From Neokomagataea tanensis (GTDB lineage Bacteria; Pseudomonadota; Alphaproteobacteria; Acetobacterales; Acetobacteraceae), in the NCBI RefSeq assembly GCF_006542335.1, contig NZ_CP032485.1, positions 1,374,501-1,438,500 of the forward strand: a stretch of DNA of 64,000 bases, in the 5' to 3' direction. Positions 22,811 to 32,667 of the stretch are shown piece by piece. Within the stretch, counting starts at the first letter, position 1; every line of letters begins with the position of its first letter. The notes beneath the pieces were generated by a model, which searched no databases, was not told the DNA's origin, and worked only from the letters and a program-made list of their open reading frames with translations. The position numbers were made by a program, and so were the translations under genes.

Positions 22811-23587
22811 ATGAAGACCTCGCCACTATTATCCCGCATATTGGGCGTTTCTGCTGCGCTCGTTGCATGTGTTCCGTTTTATGCGCAGGCTCAGGCGCCA
22901 GCTTATGTAAGCGCCCCTATGGTTACGCTGAATGCGCCTGCATATCCGGCGCATGGTGCACAGGCTTGTGGGTTATTTGAGACTTGTGCCACGACGAAAC
23001 AGGGCTTGGGGAAAGGGGATTTCTTGATCCGCCTTTCTGCTCTTGGTGTATTGCCGCAAGATACGTCTTCTCGTGTTGGAGTTATTGGTGGCCGCGTTTC
23101 GGCATCGAACCAAGTGATGCCTGAATTGACGTTCGAGTATTTTTTCACGGACCATATTTCTTTGGACCTGATCGCTGCGAGCACAAGACATCAGCTTGCT
23201 GTGCAGGATTCAGCGCTTGGCAAAGTTGATTTGGGCAGTACGTGGGTTCTGCCGCCAACAGTTACTCTCGCTTGGCATTTTCGTCCGCATCGGCGTTTCA
23301 ACCCCTATGTGGGCGTTGGTATGACTTTGGCCTTCTTTTACGACATCAACCCTGCCGGTGGTGCCGTGCAAAAGCTGGATTTGAGGACGACCGTAGGCCC
23401 AGCTGCAAACGTTGGGTTTGATTATCAAATCGCGGGGAACTGGTTCGTGAACGTTGATGCCAAACAAATGTTTTTAAGTGTTCCGGCATATATCAATGAG
23501 CGTGGCGGCGGGGTGGGGCCGTTTATTCATGCGAGAGATAGCCTTAATCCGACGACTGTAGCGGCAGGCATTGAATATCGTTTCTAA
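22811..23587 (+). CDS. ompW: OmpW-family outer-membrane protein
   Basis: An 8-strand barrel protein of about 258 residues that ends in Phe (GIEYRF). The signal peptide (about residues 1-25, ending YAQAQA) is followed by DFLIRLSALGVLPQDTSS, the typical OmpW opening, then ELTFEYFFTDHISLDLIAA and HFRPHRRFNPYVGVG. OmpW forms a narrow hydrophobic channel and is induced under low oxygen in enterobacteria; the FNR box upstream fits that. An in-frame ATG at 22802 is possible; the start at 22811 gives the cleaner signal peptide. Confidence 0.9.
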   Translation: MKTSPLLSRILGVSAALVACVPFYAQAQAPAYVSAPMVTLNAPAYPAHGAQACGLFETCATTKQGLGKGDFLIRLSALGVLPQDTSSRVGVIGGRVSASNQVMPELTFEYFFTDHISLDLIAASTRHQLAVQDSALGKVDLGSTWVLPPTVTLAWHFRPHRRFNPYVGVGMTLAFFYDINPAGGAVQKLDLRTTVGPAANVGFDYQIAGNWFVNVDAKQMFLSVPAYINERGGGVGPFIHARDSLNPTTVAAGIEYRF

Positions 23588-23615
23588 GCTGAAAGGTAAT
23601 ATTGAGTTACATTTG

Positions 23616-23647
23616 GCCTCTCCCATAATCTCGGGGGAGGCTTTTTT
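23616..23647 (+). terminator. Rho-independent terminator after ompW
   Basis: GCCTCTCCC (23616-23624) pairs with GGGGGAGGC (23633-23641), with one wobble pair, then TTTTTT. The rest of the 270-bp gap to the efflux operon shows no gene; it carries an imperfect inverted repeat (gagcacc...ggtgttc near 23774) that may be an operator. Confidence 0.8.
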
Positions 23648-23857
23648 GTGGTCTGTCGGTCACATGAAATTTTTGCAACATGTAACATCAGGGTCTTGCC
23701 AAATCCGCCCTATATGCGCCAGTGACCGAACCATACATGGGCATGCTCATAATAGTGTGTCTGACACGGGTCTGAGCACCTTGGGGTGTTCATGCTGATA
23801 TTCCGGAACCGTGTTGTATGATGCGGGCTACATTATGAGCGGGGGTTATCTGTAAAT

Positions 23858-25000
23858 ATGCGCGGTTCTCGCGGCGGCACATTGGTTAAATGCTTGATGT
23901 GTTTGGCTCTTTTAATTGTTGGTTATCTCATCGGTCACCGCTCGGTCTCTCCGAGCTACAAGACGGATCTAGAGCCAGCTATGTTTACAGTTGACCATGG
24001 CGCGCTTGTTGTGCGCTCGCAGAGCCCTCTGCGAAAACGCTTGGTAGTTGCCGCGGTCACGCAGGCGGACGACGTGGCGCATCTGTCTGTGCCGGCGCAG
24101 GTGATGGTGCCACCGGATAAACAGGTGAATGTTTTGTCACCCGCGACCGGTTTGATAACGCAGGTTTTGGTCCAGTTGGGCCAACGCGTAACGCGCGGGC
24201 AGGTACTGGCTACTATTGCTGCTGGAGACTTGGCGCAGGCGTGGGCAGATGACCGCAGAGCCAAAGCCGCTTTGGACTTTACACGACGCGCTTTTGAGCG
24301 CGCCCGAGCCGTACAAGCGGCGGGTGGCAATGCGGTAAAGGATTTACAGTCTGCGCATAACGATCTGGAGCAAGCCGAGGCGGAAGCCGCACGTGCTGCG
24401 CAACGCGTACAAACATTAACGAGTCGGCCAGATTACGCTGCGCAGGGCTTGGTGGCACTTATTGCTCCGGTTGATGGGTTTGTGGCGTCCACCAAGATGG
24501 CTCCGGGTCAGAATGTGACGGACGCAACCGCTGTACAGATGACGCTGGTTGATTCATCAACCGTGTGGGTCGCAGCATCTGTACCGGAAGGACATATTGC
24601 TGCTTTGACCAATGGCGGGAAAATTAGCGCGGCGTTTCCGGCATTGCCGGGCAAACGTTGCGAAGGAGATATCCTGACACGTGATCCGGCGCTCATGCCG
24701 GATACTCGGCGTTTGAATCTTTACGTATCTTGCTTGAATGCTGATGGGCAATTGCGCCCCGGCATGTTTGCAAATGCGGAAATTGCTGTCCATGAAGCGG
24801 GCGCTCTGATGATACCCAAGACGGCGCTTTTGATGAATAACGATCAGGTTTCTGTTTTCGTGCAGACCGCGCCGGATACGTTCCGCCGTCGTTATCTCAG
24901 TATTTCTTACGATGAGGGCGATAATGTGCGCGTCCTCTCGGGTCTTTCTGCTGGCGAACAGATTGTGAGCAGCGGCGCTATTCTTCTGAACGACGACTGA
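23858..25000 (+). CDS. RND efflux membrane fusion protein (CzcB-like)
   Basis: A 380-residue periplasmic adaptor that links the inner-membrane pump to the outer-membrane channel. An N-terminal membrane helix (residues 9-25) anchors it. Two lipoyl half-motifs (GLITQVLVQLGQRVTRGQVL and LIAPVDGFVASTKMAPGQNV) flank a coiled-coil hairpin (about residues 125-190). A beta-barrel and membrane-proximal domain follow, ending in the LSAGEQIVSSGAILL block. First gene of a three-gene operon; the pump starts 18 bp downstream. Confidence 0.88.
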   Translation: MRGSRGGTLVKCLMCLALLIVGYLIGHRSVSPSYKTDLEPAMFTVDHGALVVRSQSPLRKRLVVAAVTQADDVAHLSVPAQVMVPPDKQVNVLSPATGLITQVLVQLGQRVTRGQVLATIAAGDLAQAWADDRRAKAALDFTRRAFERARAVQAAGGNAVKDLQSAHNDLEQAEAEAARAAQRVQTLTSRPDYAAQGLVALIAPVDGFVASTKMAPGQNVTDATAVQMTLVDSSTVWVAASVPEGHIAALTNGGKISAAFPALPGKRCEGDILTRDPALMPDTRRLNLYVSCLNADGQLRPGMFANAEIAVHEAGALMIPKTALLMNNDQVSVFVQTAPDTFRRRYLSISYDEGDNVRVLSGLSAGEQIVSSGAILLNDD

Positions 25001-25018
25001 TCGGATAGTTTCAAGGTT

Positions 25019-28000
25019 ATGATTGAACGTTTCATCGGTTGGTGTTTCGGGCACCGCGCTGTCGTTTTTACCGTTGCCGTTTTGCTGGCGATTGCGGGCG
25101 CTATTGCCTGGCAGGTTCTGCCTGTTGAGGCATACCCGGATCTCGGTGCTGTCAACGTTGTTGTGACTACTCAGCAGCCCGGCCTCGCTGCGGAGGAGAT
25201 GGAGCAGCAAGTGACCATCCCGCTTGAGCGGACGTTGGCGACGGTTCCGAAGGTTACGGATAGCCGTTCCACCAGCACATTTGGTCTCTCACTAATTACG
25301 TTGATCTTCAAAGACGGCACGGATGTTTATTGGGCACGACAGCAAGTCGAGACCATTTTGGCGAATAACCCGCTAGCCAATGGTGCACAGCCGACTTTAG
25401 GCCCGATTTCTGGCATCACGGGTGAGATTTACCGTTACACGCTAGAGTCTGACGACAAAAACCTGATGGAATTATCTGACCTGCAACGCTGGGTCGTCAT
25501 TCCGGCTCTGATGCATGTTCCCGGTGTGGTCAATATTGACAATTTCGGTGGATTTACACGCGAGTATCAGCTCGTTTTGAAGCCAGAAGCTCTAGTGCGT
25601 TATGGTATAGCCCTTGGCGATGTTGAAACCGCTATTCGCAACAATAATGTGAATGCAGGCGGTGGACGTGTCACGCGTGGGGAGCAGTCTTATATCGTCC
25701 GCGGTATAGGCATGATCCATTCTTTGGAAGATATGGGCAATATTGTTGTTGCTCAGCGTAATGGCTTGCCTGTTTTCGTGCATGATTTAGGCACGGTAGA
25801 ATTTGGACACCAAGTGCGTGAAGGTATTTTGGGTAAAGACCAAAACTCCGACACGATTGAAGGTGTTGTGGACATGCTGACGGGTGAGAATCCCTCACTC
25901 GTGTTGCAGAACCTGCATGCCCAGGTTGATGCCTTGCAAAAGCGCCTAGCGCCGCAACACGTACGGATTGTCCCATATATAGACCGCGACAATCTCGTGC
26001 AGGCTACGACCCATAAGGTCACGGAAACGATGATCGAAGGGATTGTGCTGGTCGGGGTAATTTTGACGCTCTTTTTGGGTAGTCCGCGCAGCGCTATCGT
26101 AACGGCTGTGACTATTCCGATGGCCCTTGCCGTCGTTTTCACAGTGATGCACGTGCTTGGCATGTCCGCCAATTTGTTCTCACTTGGTGCAATTGATTTC
26201 GGCGTTATTGTCGATGGCGCCATTGTCGTCACAGAGACAATTTTGCGCCTGCGTGAAGACAAGCCTGACGAGAGGCTAAGTAGTGCGGATGTGCTGGTCG
26301 TTGCGAAGCGGGCAGGGCACGCAATCTTTTCTGCGACGCTTGTTATTGTTCTCGCATATAGTCCGCTTTTTGCCTTTGAGGGGAGTGAAGGTAAGCTTTT
26401 CCGGCCAATGGCGTATACGGTCAGCTTTGCTTTGTTGGGCGCGTTGCTCTGTGCGCTGACATTAATACCTTCCCTGAGTTATCTCGCGCTACGCAAGCCA
26501 AGCAAAATTTGGCATAATCGCCCGCTTGAGTGGCTGCATGAACGCTATACGCGGACTTTGGGTCATTTTATCGACCGTCCGTTTTTTGCCTTTGCAGGTG
26601 GTGCCGCAGCGCTGGTTGCTGTTCTGGTTTTGGGCGTATCCATCGGGCGGGAGTTTTTGCCGGATTTGGATGAGGGCGCACTCTGGCTGCAAGTCCAAAT
26701 GCCAACGGCTATTTCGATGGAAAAGGGCGAGCAATACGCCAACGAAATCCGTGATGTCATTCGCGAATTCCCTGAGACATCATACGCGATTACTCAGCTA
26801 GGCCGCTCTGACGATGGGACGGATCCATGGACACCATCGCATATCGAAATGCCCGTAGGCTTGAAACCTTACGACCAGTGGCCCCCAGGTGAAACCAAGG
26901 CGCAGTTTGTTGCGCGTTTGCGTGCGCGTTTGTCACGCTTGCCAGGTATTGATTTTGGCATCAGTCAGCCGATCCAAGATCAGATGAGTGATCTGGTTGG
27001 TGGCGCGCATAGTCCGCTCGTTTTGCGTATCTACGGAAATGATTTCCAAGAATTGCGCCGGATCGGGCAGCAGGTCGTTGACATCTTGCATCAAGTGCCG
27101 GGTACGGCAGAGGCCTCTATTTTCCAAGAGCCGCGTATTCCGCAGATTGGGGTACAGGCTGATCGCCTGGCTGCCGCACGCTACGGCATCAATGTGTCAG
27201 ACATTGCCGATATGGTGTCCAGCGCGATTGGTGATGCGCCGCTGACAACCGTGTACACGGATGATCGTTTTTACAACGCCACGCTGCACGTGCCGCAGAG
27301 TAAAAAAGAAGATTTGGAATATATTAAGCAATTACCGCTGCTCGATTCAGCAGGTGCTTATGTTCCGCTAGAGCAGGTGGCTGCTGTTGGGCTGCATATG
27401 GGTGAAAGTAATATTGCCCATGAAATGAGCCACCGCCAGATTACCATTCGTGTGGATAATGGGGAGCGCCCGCTGTCTCAATACCTGGCAGATGCGCAGG
27501 CACGTATCGATCAGGCTGTGCATTACGATGCAAAGCAGTATTCTCTTGAGTGGGCAGGCTCTTTCCAGCAGCAACAGCGCGCACAGAAGCGCTTGAGCGT
27601 CGCGCTGGCTGTTATGTTCGCAGCGATGCTTGTGCTGCTTTACGTCGGCTTTGGTCAGTTGCGGCACGCTCTCTTGATCTTAAGTGTTGTACCACTGGCG
27701 ACCTTAGGTGGATTGATTGCACTGCATATTCGCGGAGAAACCTTGAATATTGCTACGGCGGTGGGGTTCATTGCACTCTTTGGTGTGGCCGTTCAAAACG
27801 GAATTATCATGATTTCCAGCATCAATCGCCACCGCTCTGAGGGAATGTCCGTACGGGATGCGACCATAGCGGGTGCAGGCGAGCGGTTTCGCCCGGTACT
27901 TATGACTGCGACGGTAGCAAGTGCCGGGATGCTGCCAGCAGCAATGGCGACGGGCATCGGCACGGACGTACAGCGCGGCCTTGCAACGGTGGTCGTCGGT

Positions 28001-28132
28001 GGTTTGGGTATTGCAACATTGCTGACGTTGTTTGTTTTGCCTGTTTATTTCACCGAGCTTGAACTCTGGATTGAAAGCCGTGCTGCACGCCGCCCGAAGC
28101 GTCGGGACGATGAAGGGGAGGTTCGCTCATGA
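25019..28132 (+). CDS. Heavy-metal RND efflux pump (CzcA/CusA family)
   Basis: A 1037-residue proton-driven inner-membrane pump with the 12-helix RND layout and two large periplasmic loops. The fourth-helix motif DFGVIVDGAIVVTE has Asp393, Asp399 and Glu406, the charge set essential in CzcA. It differs from the Cus copper/silver type (D-x-G-x-x-I-D). This points to Zn/Co/Cd/Ni-type export, but metal choice cannot be proven by reading. The C-terminal tail overlaps the next gene by 4 bp (ATGA). No metal regulator lies in the operon. Confidence 0.9.
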   Translation: MIERFIGWCFGHRAVVFTVAVLLAIAGAIAWQVLPVEAYPDLGAVNVVVTTQQPGLAAEEMEQQVTIPLERTLATVPKVTDSRSTSTFGLSLITLIFKDGTDVYWARQQVETILANNPLANGAQPTLGPISGITGEIYRYTLESDDKNLMELSDLQRWVVIPALMHVPGVVNIDNFGGFTREYQLVLKPEALVRYGIALGDVETAIRNNNVNAGGGRVTRGEQSYIVRGIGMIHSLEDMGNIVVAQRNGLPVFVHDLGTVEFGHQVREGILGKDQNSDTIEGVVDMLTGENPSLVLQNLHAQVDALQKRLAPQHVRIVPYIDRDNLVQATTHKVTETMIEGIVLVGVILTLFLGSPRSAIVTAVTIPMALAVVFTVMHVLGMSANLFSLGAIDFGVIVDGAIVVTETILRLREDKPDERLSSADVLVVAKRAGHAIFSATLVIVLAYSPLFAFEGSEGKLFRPMAYTVSFALLGALLCALTLIPSLSYLALRKPSKIWHNRPLEWLHERYTRTLGHFIDRPFFAFAGGAAALVAVLVLGVSIGREFLPDLDEGALWLQVQMPTAISMEKGEQYANEIRDVIREFPETSYAITQLGRSDDGTDPWTPSHIEMPVGLKPYDQWPPGETKAQFVARLRARLSRLPGIDFGISQPIQDQMSDLVGGAHSPLVLRIYGNDFQELRRIGQQVVDILHQVPGTAEASIFQEPRIPQIGVQADRLAAARYGINVSDIADMVSSAIGDAPLTTVYTDDRFYNATLHVPQSKKEDLEYIKQLPLLDSAGAYVPLEQVAAVGLHMGESNIAHEMSHRQITIRVDNGERPLSQYLADAQARIDQAVHYDAKQYSLEWAGSFQQQQRAQKRLSVALAVMFAAMLVLLYVGFGQLRHALLILSVVPLATLGGLIALHIRGETLNIATAVGFIALFGVAVQNGIIMISSINRHRSEGMSVRDATIAGAGERFRPVLMTATVASAGMLPAAMATGIGTDVQRGLATVVVGGLGIATLLTLFVLPVYFTELELWIESRAARRPKRRDDEGEVRS

Positions 28133-29655
28133 AAAACGTGACGATGAAGCGGGCCTCACGTTTGATGCTGGCATTATGCGCAACGGTGAGTGTAGCCGGA
28201 TGTGCAGTAGGGCCAGACTCAACGCCTCCGAAAATGGCGGATAAGTTGGGTTACCAAGCGCAGTCGGTACGGGACACGGCAGGTGCAGCGGCAACTGGCC
28301 TGAACGCCCCCCAGCATTTTGTCCAAGGGCATGACGTGTCCGGGACATGGTGGGAAATTTTTGGCAATGCACAGTTAAACGCTCTGGTTTTGCAGGCTCT
28401 GGATAATAACCAGACGTTGCTTGGCATGCAGGATGCGTTGAAAGCTGCGTGGGAGCAGCGCCGTGTTGAAGGCGCGTCATTATACCCGTCTGTTTCCGGG
28501 CAAATGATGGTGACACGTAACAAGACGTCCTATGCACTGTCGAACGTGCCGTTTGCCAATCAGTGGTTGTACAATCTTCATACGCTGCAATTAAATGTGG
28601 GGTATGTGCCTGATCTGTGGGGCGGCAACCGCCGCGCCATACAGGCAGCTGGCGCAGATGCCGATGTGCAGCGTTTCCAAGTGGAGGCGACGGCACTGAC
28701 TATGATCACTAATTTGGTGGAGTCTGTTCTACAGGAAGCAGCAATCCGCGCGCAGATTGATGCGACGACTACCCAAATTGAGACACAGCGCCATACGCTG
28801 GGGATTATCACTGCGCAAAATCGTTTGGGCGATACATCGCAACAAGATATCGCGGCCCAGACTGCCTCTGTTGCACAGCTGGAAGCGAGTTTGCCGCCCT
28901 TACAGCAGCAATTGGAGCAGACGCGCCACCAGATCGCAGTATTGGTTGGTCAGTCGCCAGATGCAGCCTTACCTGTCTTTACGTTGGATCAATTCACATT
29001 TCCGGCCCAGCTACCTCTGACGCTGCCGTCAGAGCTGTTAAATCAGCGGCCAGATATTCGTGCGGCTCAAGCGCAGATTGATGGTGCTGCCGCGCGTGTT
29101 GGTGTGGCGATAGCAAATCGTTTGCCGAACGTGCAGCTAAGTGCGCTGCCGGGTCAGGTGGTTGGCAAATTTACAGAGTTTTTTACGCCGAGCTTTAGCA
29201 ACTGGTTTATTGGTGCGACTTTAACGCAGCCCATTTTCCAAGGCGGTTCGTTGCTGCATGCTGAGCGTGAGGCACGGGACAATTTGTTGCAAGCGAACGA
29301 GTTGTACAAAGCAACAGTGCTGAGCGCCGTGCAAAATGTTGCGGATACGTTATCGGCATTGCAAGCGGATGCGTCGGCGTTGCAGGCTAACCAGAAGAAT
29401 TTTGACGCTGCGACCAAGAGTCTGAAGATTGCTCAGGCCCAGTTACGCTTGGGTGATGTAAGTCTCTCAACATTACTGCAAGCGCAGCAGGCGCAAGCGC
29501 AGGCCCGCGTGGCGTTGGTGCAGGCGCAGGGCGCACGTTTTTCGGATAGTGTGGCGCTCTTCCAGGCGCTTGGTGGCGGGTGGTGGCACCGCAACGATTT
29601 GGGCATGAGCCCGCAAGAGCAAAAAAAGCTCGGTAAGTCTCTCGTTCCGTGGTGA
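28129..29655 (+). CDS. Outer-membrane efflux lipoprotein (NodT/CusC/OprM family)
   Basis: A 508-residue TolC-like channel. A lipoprotein signal ends in SVAGC at residues 21-25, so Cys25 would be acylated. Two OEP repeats follow; each forms half of the barrel plus tunnel helices (for example SELLNQRPDIRAAQAQIDGA near residue 300). It completes the tripartite metal efflux system with the two upstream genes, with which it overlaps (ATGA). Confidence 0.9.
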   Translation: MKNVTMKRASRLMLALCATVSVAGCAVGPDSTPPKMADKLGYQAQSVRDTAGAAATGLNAPQHFVQGHDVSGTWWEIFGNAQLNALVLQALDNNQTLLGMQDALKAAWEQRRVEGASLYPSVSGQMMVTRNKTSYALSNVPFANQWLYNLHTLQLNVGYVPDLWGGNRRAIQAAGADADVQRFQVEATALTMITNLVESVLQEAAIRAQIDATTTQIETQRHTLGIITAQNRLGDTSQQDIAAQTASVAQLEASLPPLQQQLEQTRHQIAVLVGQSPDAALPVFTLDQFTFPAQLPLTLPSELLNQRPDIRAAQAQIDGAAARVGVAIANRLPNVQLSALPGQVVGKFTEFFTPSFSNWFIGATLTQPIFQGGSLLHAEREARDNLLQANELYKATVLSAVQNVADTLSALQADASALQANQKNFDAATKSLKIAQAQLRLGDVSLSTLLQAQQAQAQARVALVQAQGARFSDSVALFQALGGGWWHRNDLGMSPQEQKKLGKSLVPW

Positions 29656-29657
29656 TG

Positions 29658-29695
29658 GGTTTATGGGGGGCGTGCCAGCATACCCCTCATAAACC
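29658..29695 (+). terminator. Strong hairpin directly after the efflux operon
   Basis: GGTTTATG plus GGGGG (29658-29670) pairs with CCCCT plus CATAAACC (29683-29695), giving a 13-bp stem and 12-nt loop, 2 bp after the stop codon. There is no T-run, so it may protect the mRNA 3' end rather than terminate. The remaining leader to mgtA (29696-29861) holds no gene, and I could not match a known Mg2+ riboswitch. Confidence 0.5.
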
Positions 29696-29861
29696 GTAAG
29701 AACGACTTGAGATGCTGCTCTCCGCAGAGGGCATGCGCACAATACAGACTAAAAAAGAGCGGCGGATGATGGGCGTATAAAAATTAACGCTCCGGTCGTG
29801 TCGCGCCGCATGTTTCGGGAACTCTTCAGCGCGGGGCCGGTCCTTGTGATCGGATGTGTCT

Positions 29862-32639
29862 ATGAGCCGTTTGGATCGTTTGTTTCAGCTTTTGTTCGGT
29901 GCGTTCTTTACGCGCTACAAAACGGATAGGCGCTTTCGGCGAAGAGCCATTTTGGAAACATTCCGGTCTTCTTCCGGCAGCAAGCCTGACAAAGCCTTGC
30001 GTTACGTTTCACGTGCGATGCGTCGGGCCGCGCAAGATGATGTTATGGAGGCGATAGCGCGGTTGTCGTCGCATACTGACGGCCTGACCGAGGGAGAGGT
30101 TGAGCGTTACCGCAAGCGTTTTGGGCGCAATACAGTCGATTTTGAAGCTGCAATGCCATGGTGGAAGCATTTGTGGCAGTGCTATCGCAATCCGTTCAAT
30201 ATTTTACTGACTGTCTTGGCTGTTCTGTCTGCTTTGACGGGTGATCTCAGGGCCACCATCATTATTGGTATTATGGTCCTGTTGAGCACTTTTATCCGTT
30301 TTGTACAGGAAAACCGTTCTAATCAGGCAGCAGAACGCTTGAAAAATATGGTGAATACGACGGCATCTGTTTTGCGCCGTCCGCCTAAAAACGAGGTAAA
30401 TACACGCAAAAATTCTGGATTTGATCTGCATTTAAAGAGCGATGTACGGCACGTTGAGCTACCAATCCATGACTTGGTCCCCGGCGATCATGTCGTATTA
30501 TCAGCCGGGGATATGATACCCGCAGATTGCAGGGTACTGACGGCAAAAGATTTATTTGTCTCCCAAGCTGCGATGACGGGAGAGGCCCTGCCCGTAGAGA
30601 AGTTTGCGTTATTGTCTCAGCCGTTTGAGACGGTGTTTGACGCAGCTAATCTCGTGTTTATGGGAACCAATGTTGTGTCTGGTACAGCCACCGCTTTAGT
30701 GGTGGCGACAGGACAGCACACCTATTTCGGCAGGTTGTCTGAGCGCTTGGGGATGCGCGATCGAAACCCGACGGCGTTTGAGGCAGGTGTCAATGGTGTT
30801 AGCTGGCTGCTCATTCGTTTTGCGCTAGTTATGGCTCCTATCGTATTGCTGATAAATGGCTTTACGAAAGGCAGTTGGGTCGAGGCCTCGGTTTTTGCAC
30901 TGTCTGTAGCCGTGGGGCTGACGCCCGAAATGTTGCCTATGATCGTGACCTCGACGTTGGCGAGAGGTGCTGTCGCGCTGTCGCGTAAAAAGGTTATCGT
31001 CAAACATCTCGATGCGATCCAGAATTTCGGCGCCATGGACGTGCTCTGCACCGACAAAACAGGCACTTTGACGCAAGACCGTATCGCGCTTGAACGCCAC
31101 ACAGATGTTTTTGGTGGCATATCCAATGATGTGCTGCGCTATGCGTATCTAAACAGCGTGCACCAAACCGGGCTGAGAAATCTGCTGGATGATGCGGTGT
31201 TGCAGCATGTAGAATTGCAGCATGACCTGCTCACGGCGCAGGGTTATCAGAAAATCGACGAGATACCGTTTGATTTTGAACGCAAACGTATGTCGGTCGT
31301 AGTGGAGGGGCGAACTGGCGAAAGAACCTTAATTTGTAAAGGTGCGTTTGAAGAGGTCCTGTCCGTTTGTGAGGGTGTGAAGCTAGGCGCAGAAAATGAG
31401 AGCGCTGCTTTAGATGAGGATATGTCCGAACGGATACGGGCTGCTGCTGCGGATTTGAACCGGCAGGGTTTGCGGGTGGTTGCTGTGGCTATCCGTCAGG
31501 CGCGGGGCGGTCAGTCGGTTTTTCAGGTGTCGGATGAAGCTGGCCTGACGTTAGTTGGCTACATGGTCTTTCTGGACCCACCGAAAGAGAGTTCTGCGCC
31601 AGCCCTCAAAGCATTGGCGACGCATGGTGTCTCGGTGAAAGTCCTGACCGGGGATACGGAGTTGGTTGCTCTACATGTCTGCCGTGAAGTTGGTCTTGAG
31701 CATTGCCGTTATCTACTGGGCGTGCAGATCGACAAAATGAATGATGGGACGCTGGCCCATGCCGTGGAGCGGCATCAGCTGTTTGCCCGTCTGACCCCTG
31801 CGCATAAAGAGCGGATTGTTGGAGCATTGCGAGGCAATGGGCATGTCGTGGGCTTCATGGGGGATGGAATAAACGATGCGCCGGCGTTGAGGGCTGCGGA
31901 TGTCGGTATTTCAGTTGATACTGGGGTAGATATCGCGAAAGAAGCTGCCGATATTATTTTGCTCGAAAAAAGTCTGATGGTGCTTGAGCAAGGGGTCTTG
32001 GAAGGGCGGCGGACCTTTGTGAACATGCTCAAATATATCCGCATGACGACGAGTTCTAATTTCGGAAATGTTTTTTCGGTTTTGGTTGGTAGTGCGTTTT
32101 TGCCGTTTTTGCCAATGTTGCCGCTGCAATTGCTGGTTCAAAATCTGCTGTATGACCTTTCACAGGTCGCTCTGCCTTTTGACAATGTCGATGATGGCTT
32201 GGTGAGTAGGCCTCTGAAGTGGGACCCTCGGGATATAGGGCGCTTTATGCTCTTTTTTGGCCCTTTAAGCTCTGTGTTCGATATTGCGACATATGCCTTA
32301 CTGTGGTGGGGGCTCGGGGCACAAGACATAGCGCATCAGGCATTGTTCCAGTCGTGCTGGTTTGTGGAGGGCCTCCTTACGCAGACTTTAATCGTACACA
32401 TGTTACGCAGTCCTAAATTGCCTTTCGTACAAAGCACAGCTGCCTTGCCACTGATTGTGGCAACGTTGACAATTATTGTTGTCGGTATTGCGCTACCACT
32501 GAGTCCTTTGGCGGGATCTTTCGGGTTTGAGCCACTGCCGAAAGCGTTTTACCCGTGGCTTCTGCTTATTATACTGGGTTATGCTGCGCTAACGACAGTC
32601 ATGAAGAGATTTTACGCGCGCCGTTTTGGCTGGGTGTAA
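29862..32639 (+). CDS. mgtA: Mg2+-transporting P-type ATPase MgtA
   Basis: A 925-residue P3B-type ATPase that imports Mg2+ down its gradient at ATP cost. It has the phosphorylation motif DKTGTLT (about residue 398), the TGEALPVEK actuator motif (about residue 240) and GDGINDAPAL near residue 667. The N-terminal cytosolic segment is long and basic, as in MgtA/MgtB. Membrane helices are at about 105-145, 310-375 and 735-920. The start at ATG 29862 is preferred; a GTG two codons earlier is possible. mgtC follows after 28 bp, the classical magnesium-starvation pair. Confidence 0.92.
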   Translation: MSRLDRLFQLLFGAFFTRYKTDRRFRRRAILETFRSSSGSKPDKALRYVSRAMRRAAQDDVMEAIARLSSHTDGLTEGEVERYRKRFGRNTVDFEAAMPWWKHLWQCYRNPFNILLTVLAVLSALTGDLRATIIIGIMVLLSTFIRFVQENRSNQAAERLKNMVNTTASVLRRPPKNEVNTRKNSGFDLHLKSDVRHVELPIHDLVPGDHVVLSAGDMIPADCRVLTAKDLFVSQAAMTGEALPVEKFALLSQPFETVFDAANLVFMGTNVVSGTATALVVATGQHTYFGRLSERLGMRDRNPTAFEAGVNGVSWLLIRFALVMAPIVLLINGFTKGSWVEASVFALSVAVGLTPEMLPMIVTSTLARGAVALSRKKVIVKHLDAIQNFGAMDVLCTDKTGTLTQDRIALERHTDVFGGISNDVLRYAYLNSVHQTGLRNLLDDAVLQHVELQHDLLTAQGYQKIDEIPFDFERKRMSVVVEGRTGERTLICKGAFEEVLSVCEGVKLGAENESAALDEDMSERIRAAAADLNRQGLRVVAVAIRQARGGQSVFQVSDEAGLTLVGYMVFLDPPKESSAPALKALATHGVSVKVLTGDTELVALHVCREVGLEHCRYLLGVQIDKMNDGTLAHAVERHQLFARLTPAHKERIVGALRGNGHVVGFMGDGINDAPALRAADVGISVDTGVDIAKEAADIILLEKSLMVLEQGVLEGRRTFVNMLKYIRMTTSSNFGNVFSVLVGSAFLPFLPMLPLQLLVQNLLYDLSQVALPFDNVDDGLVSRPLKWDPRDIGRFMLFFGPLSSVFDIATYALLWWGLGAQDIAHQALFQSCWFVEGLLTQTLIVHMLRSPKLPFVQSTAALPLIVATLTIIVVGIALPLSPLAGSFGFEPLPKAFYPWLLLIILGYAALTTVMKRFYARRFGWV

Positions 32640-32667
32640 AGAGATAATCGGCAAAGAGTGAGGCTTC

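Noticed and set aside
29696..29861. Mg2+ riboswitch (M-box) before mgtA
   Set aside because: I could not find the conserved M-box core; a covariance-model scan of 29656-29861 would decide.
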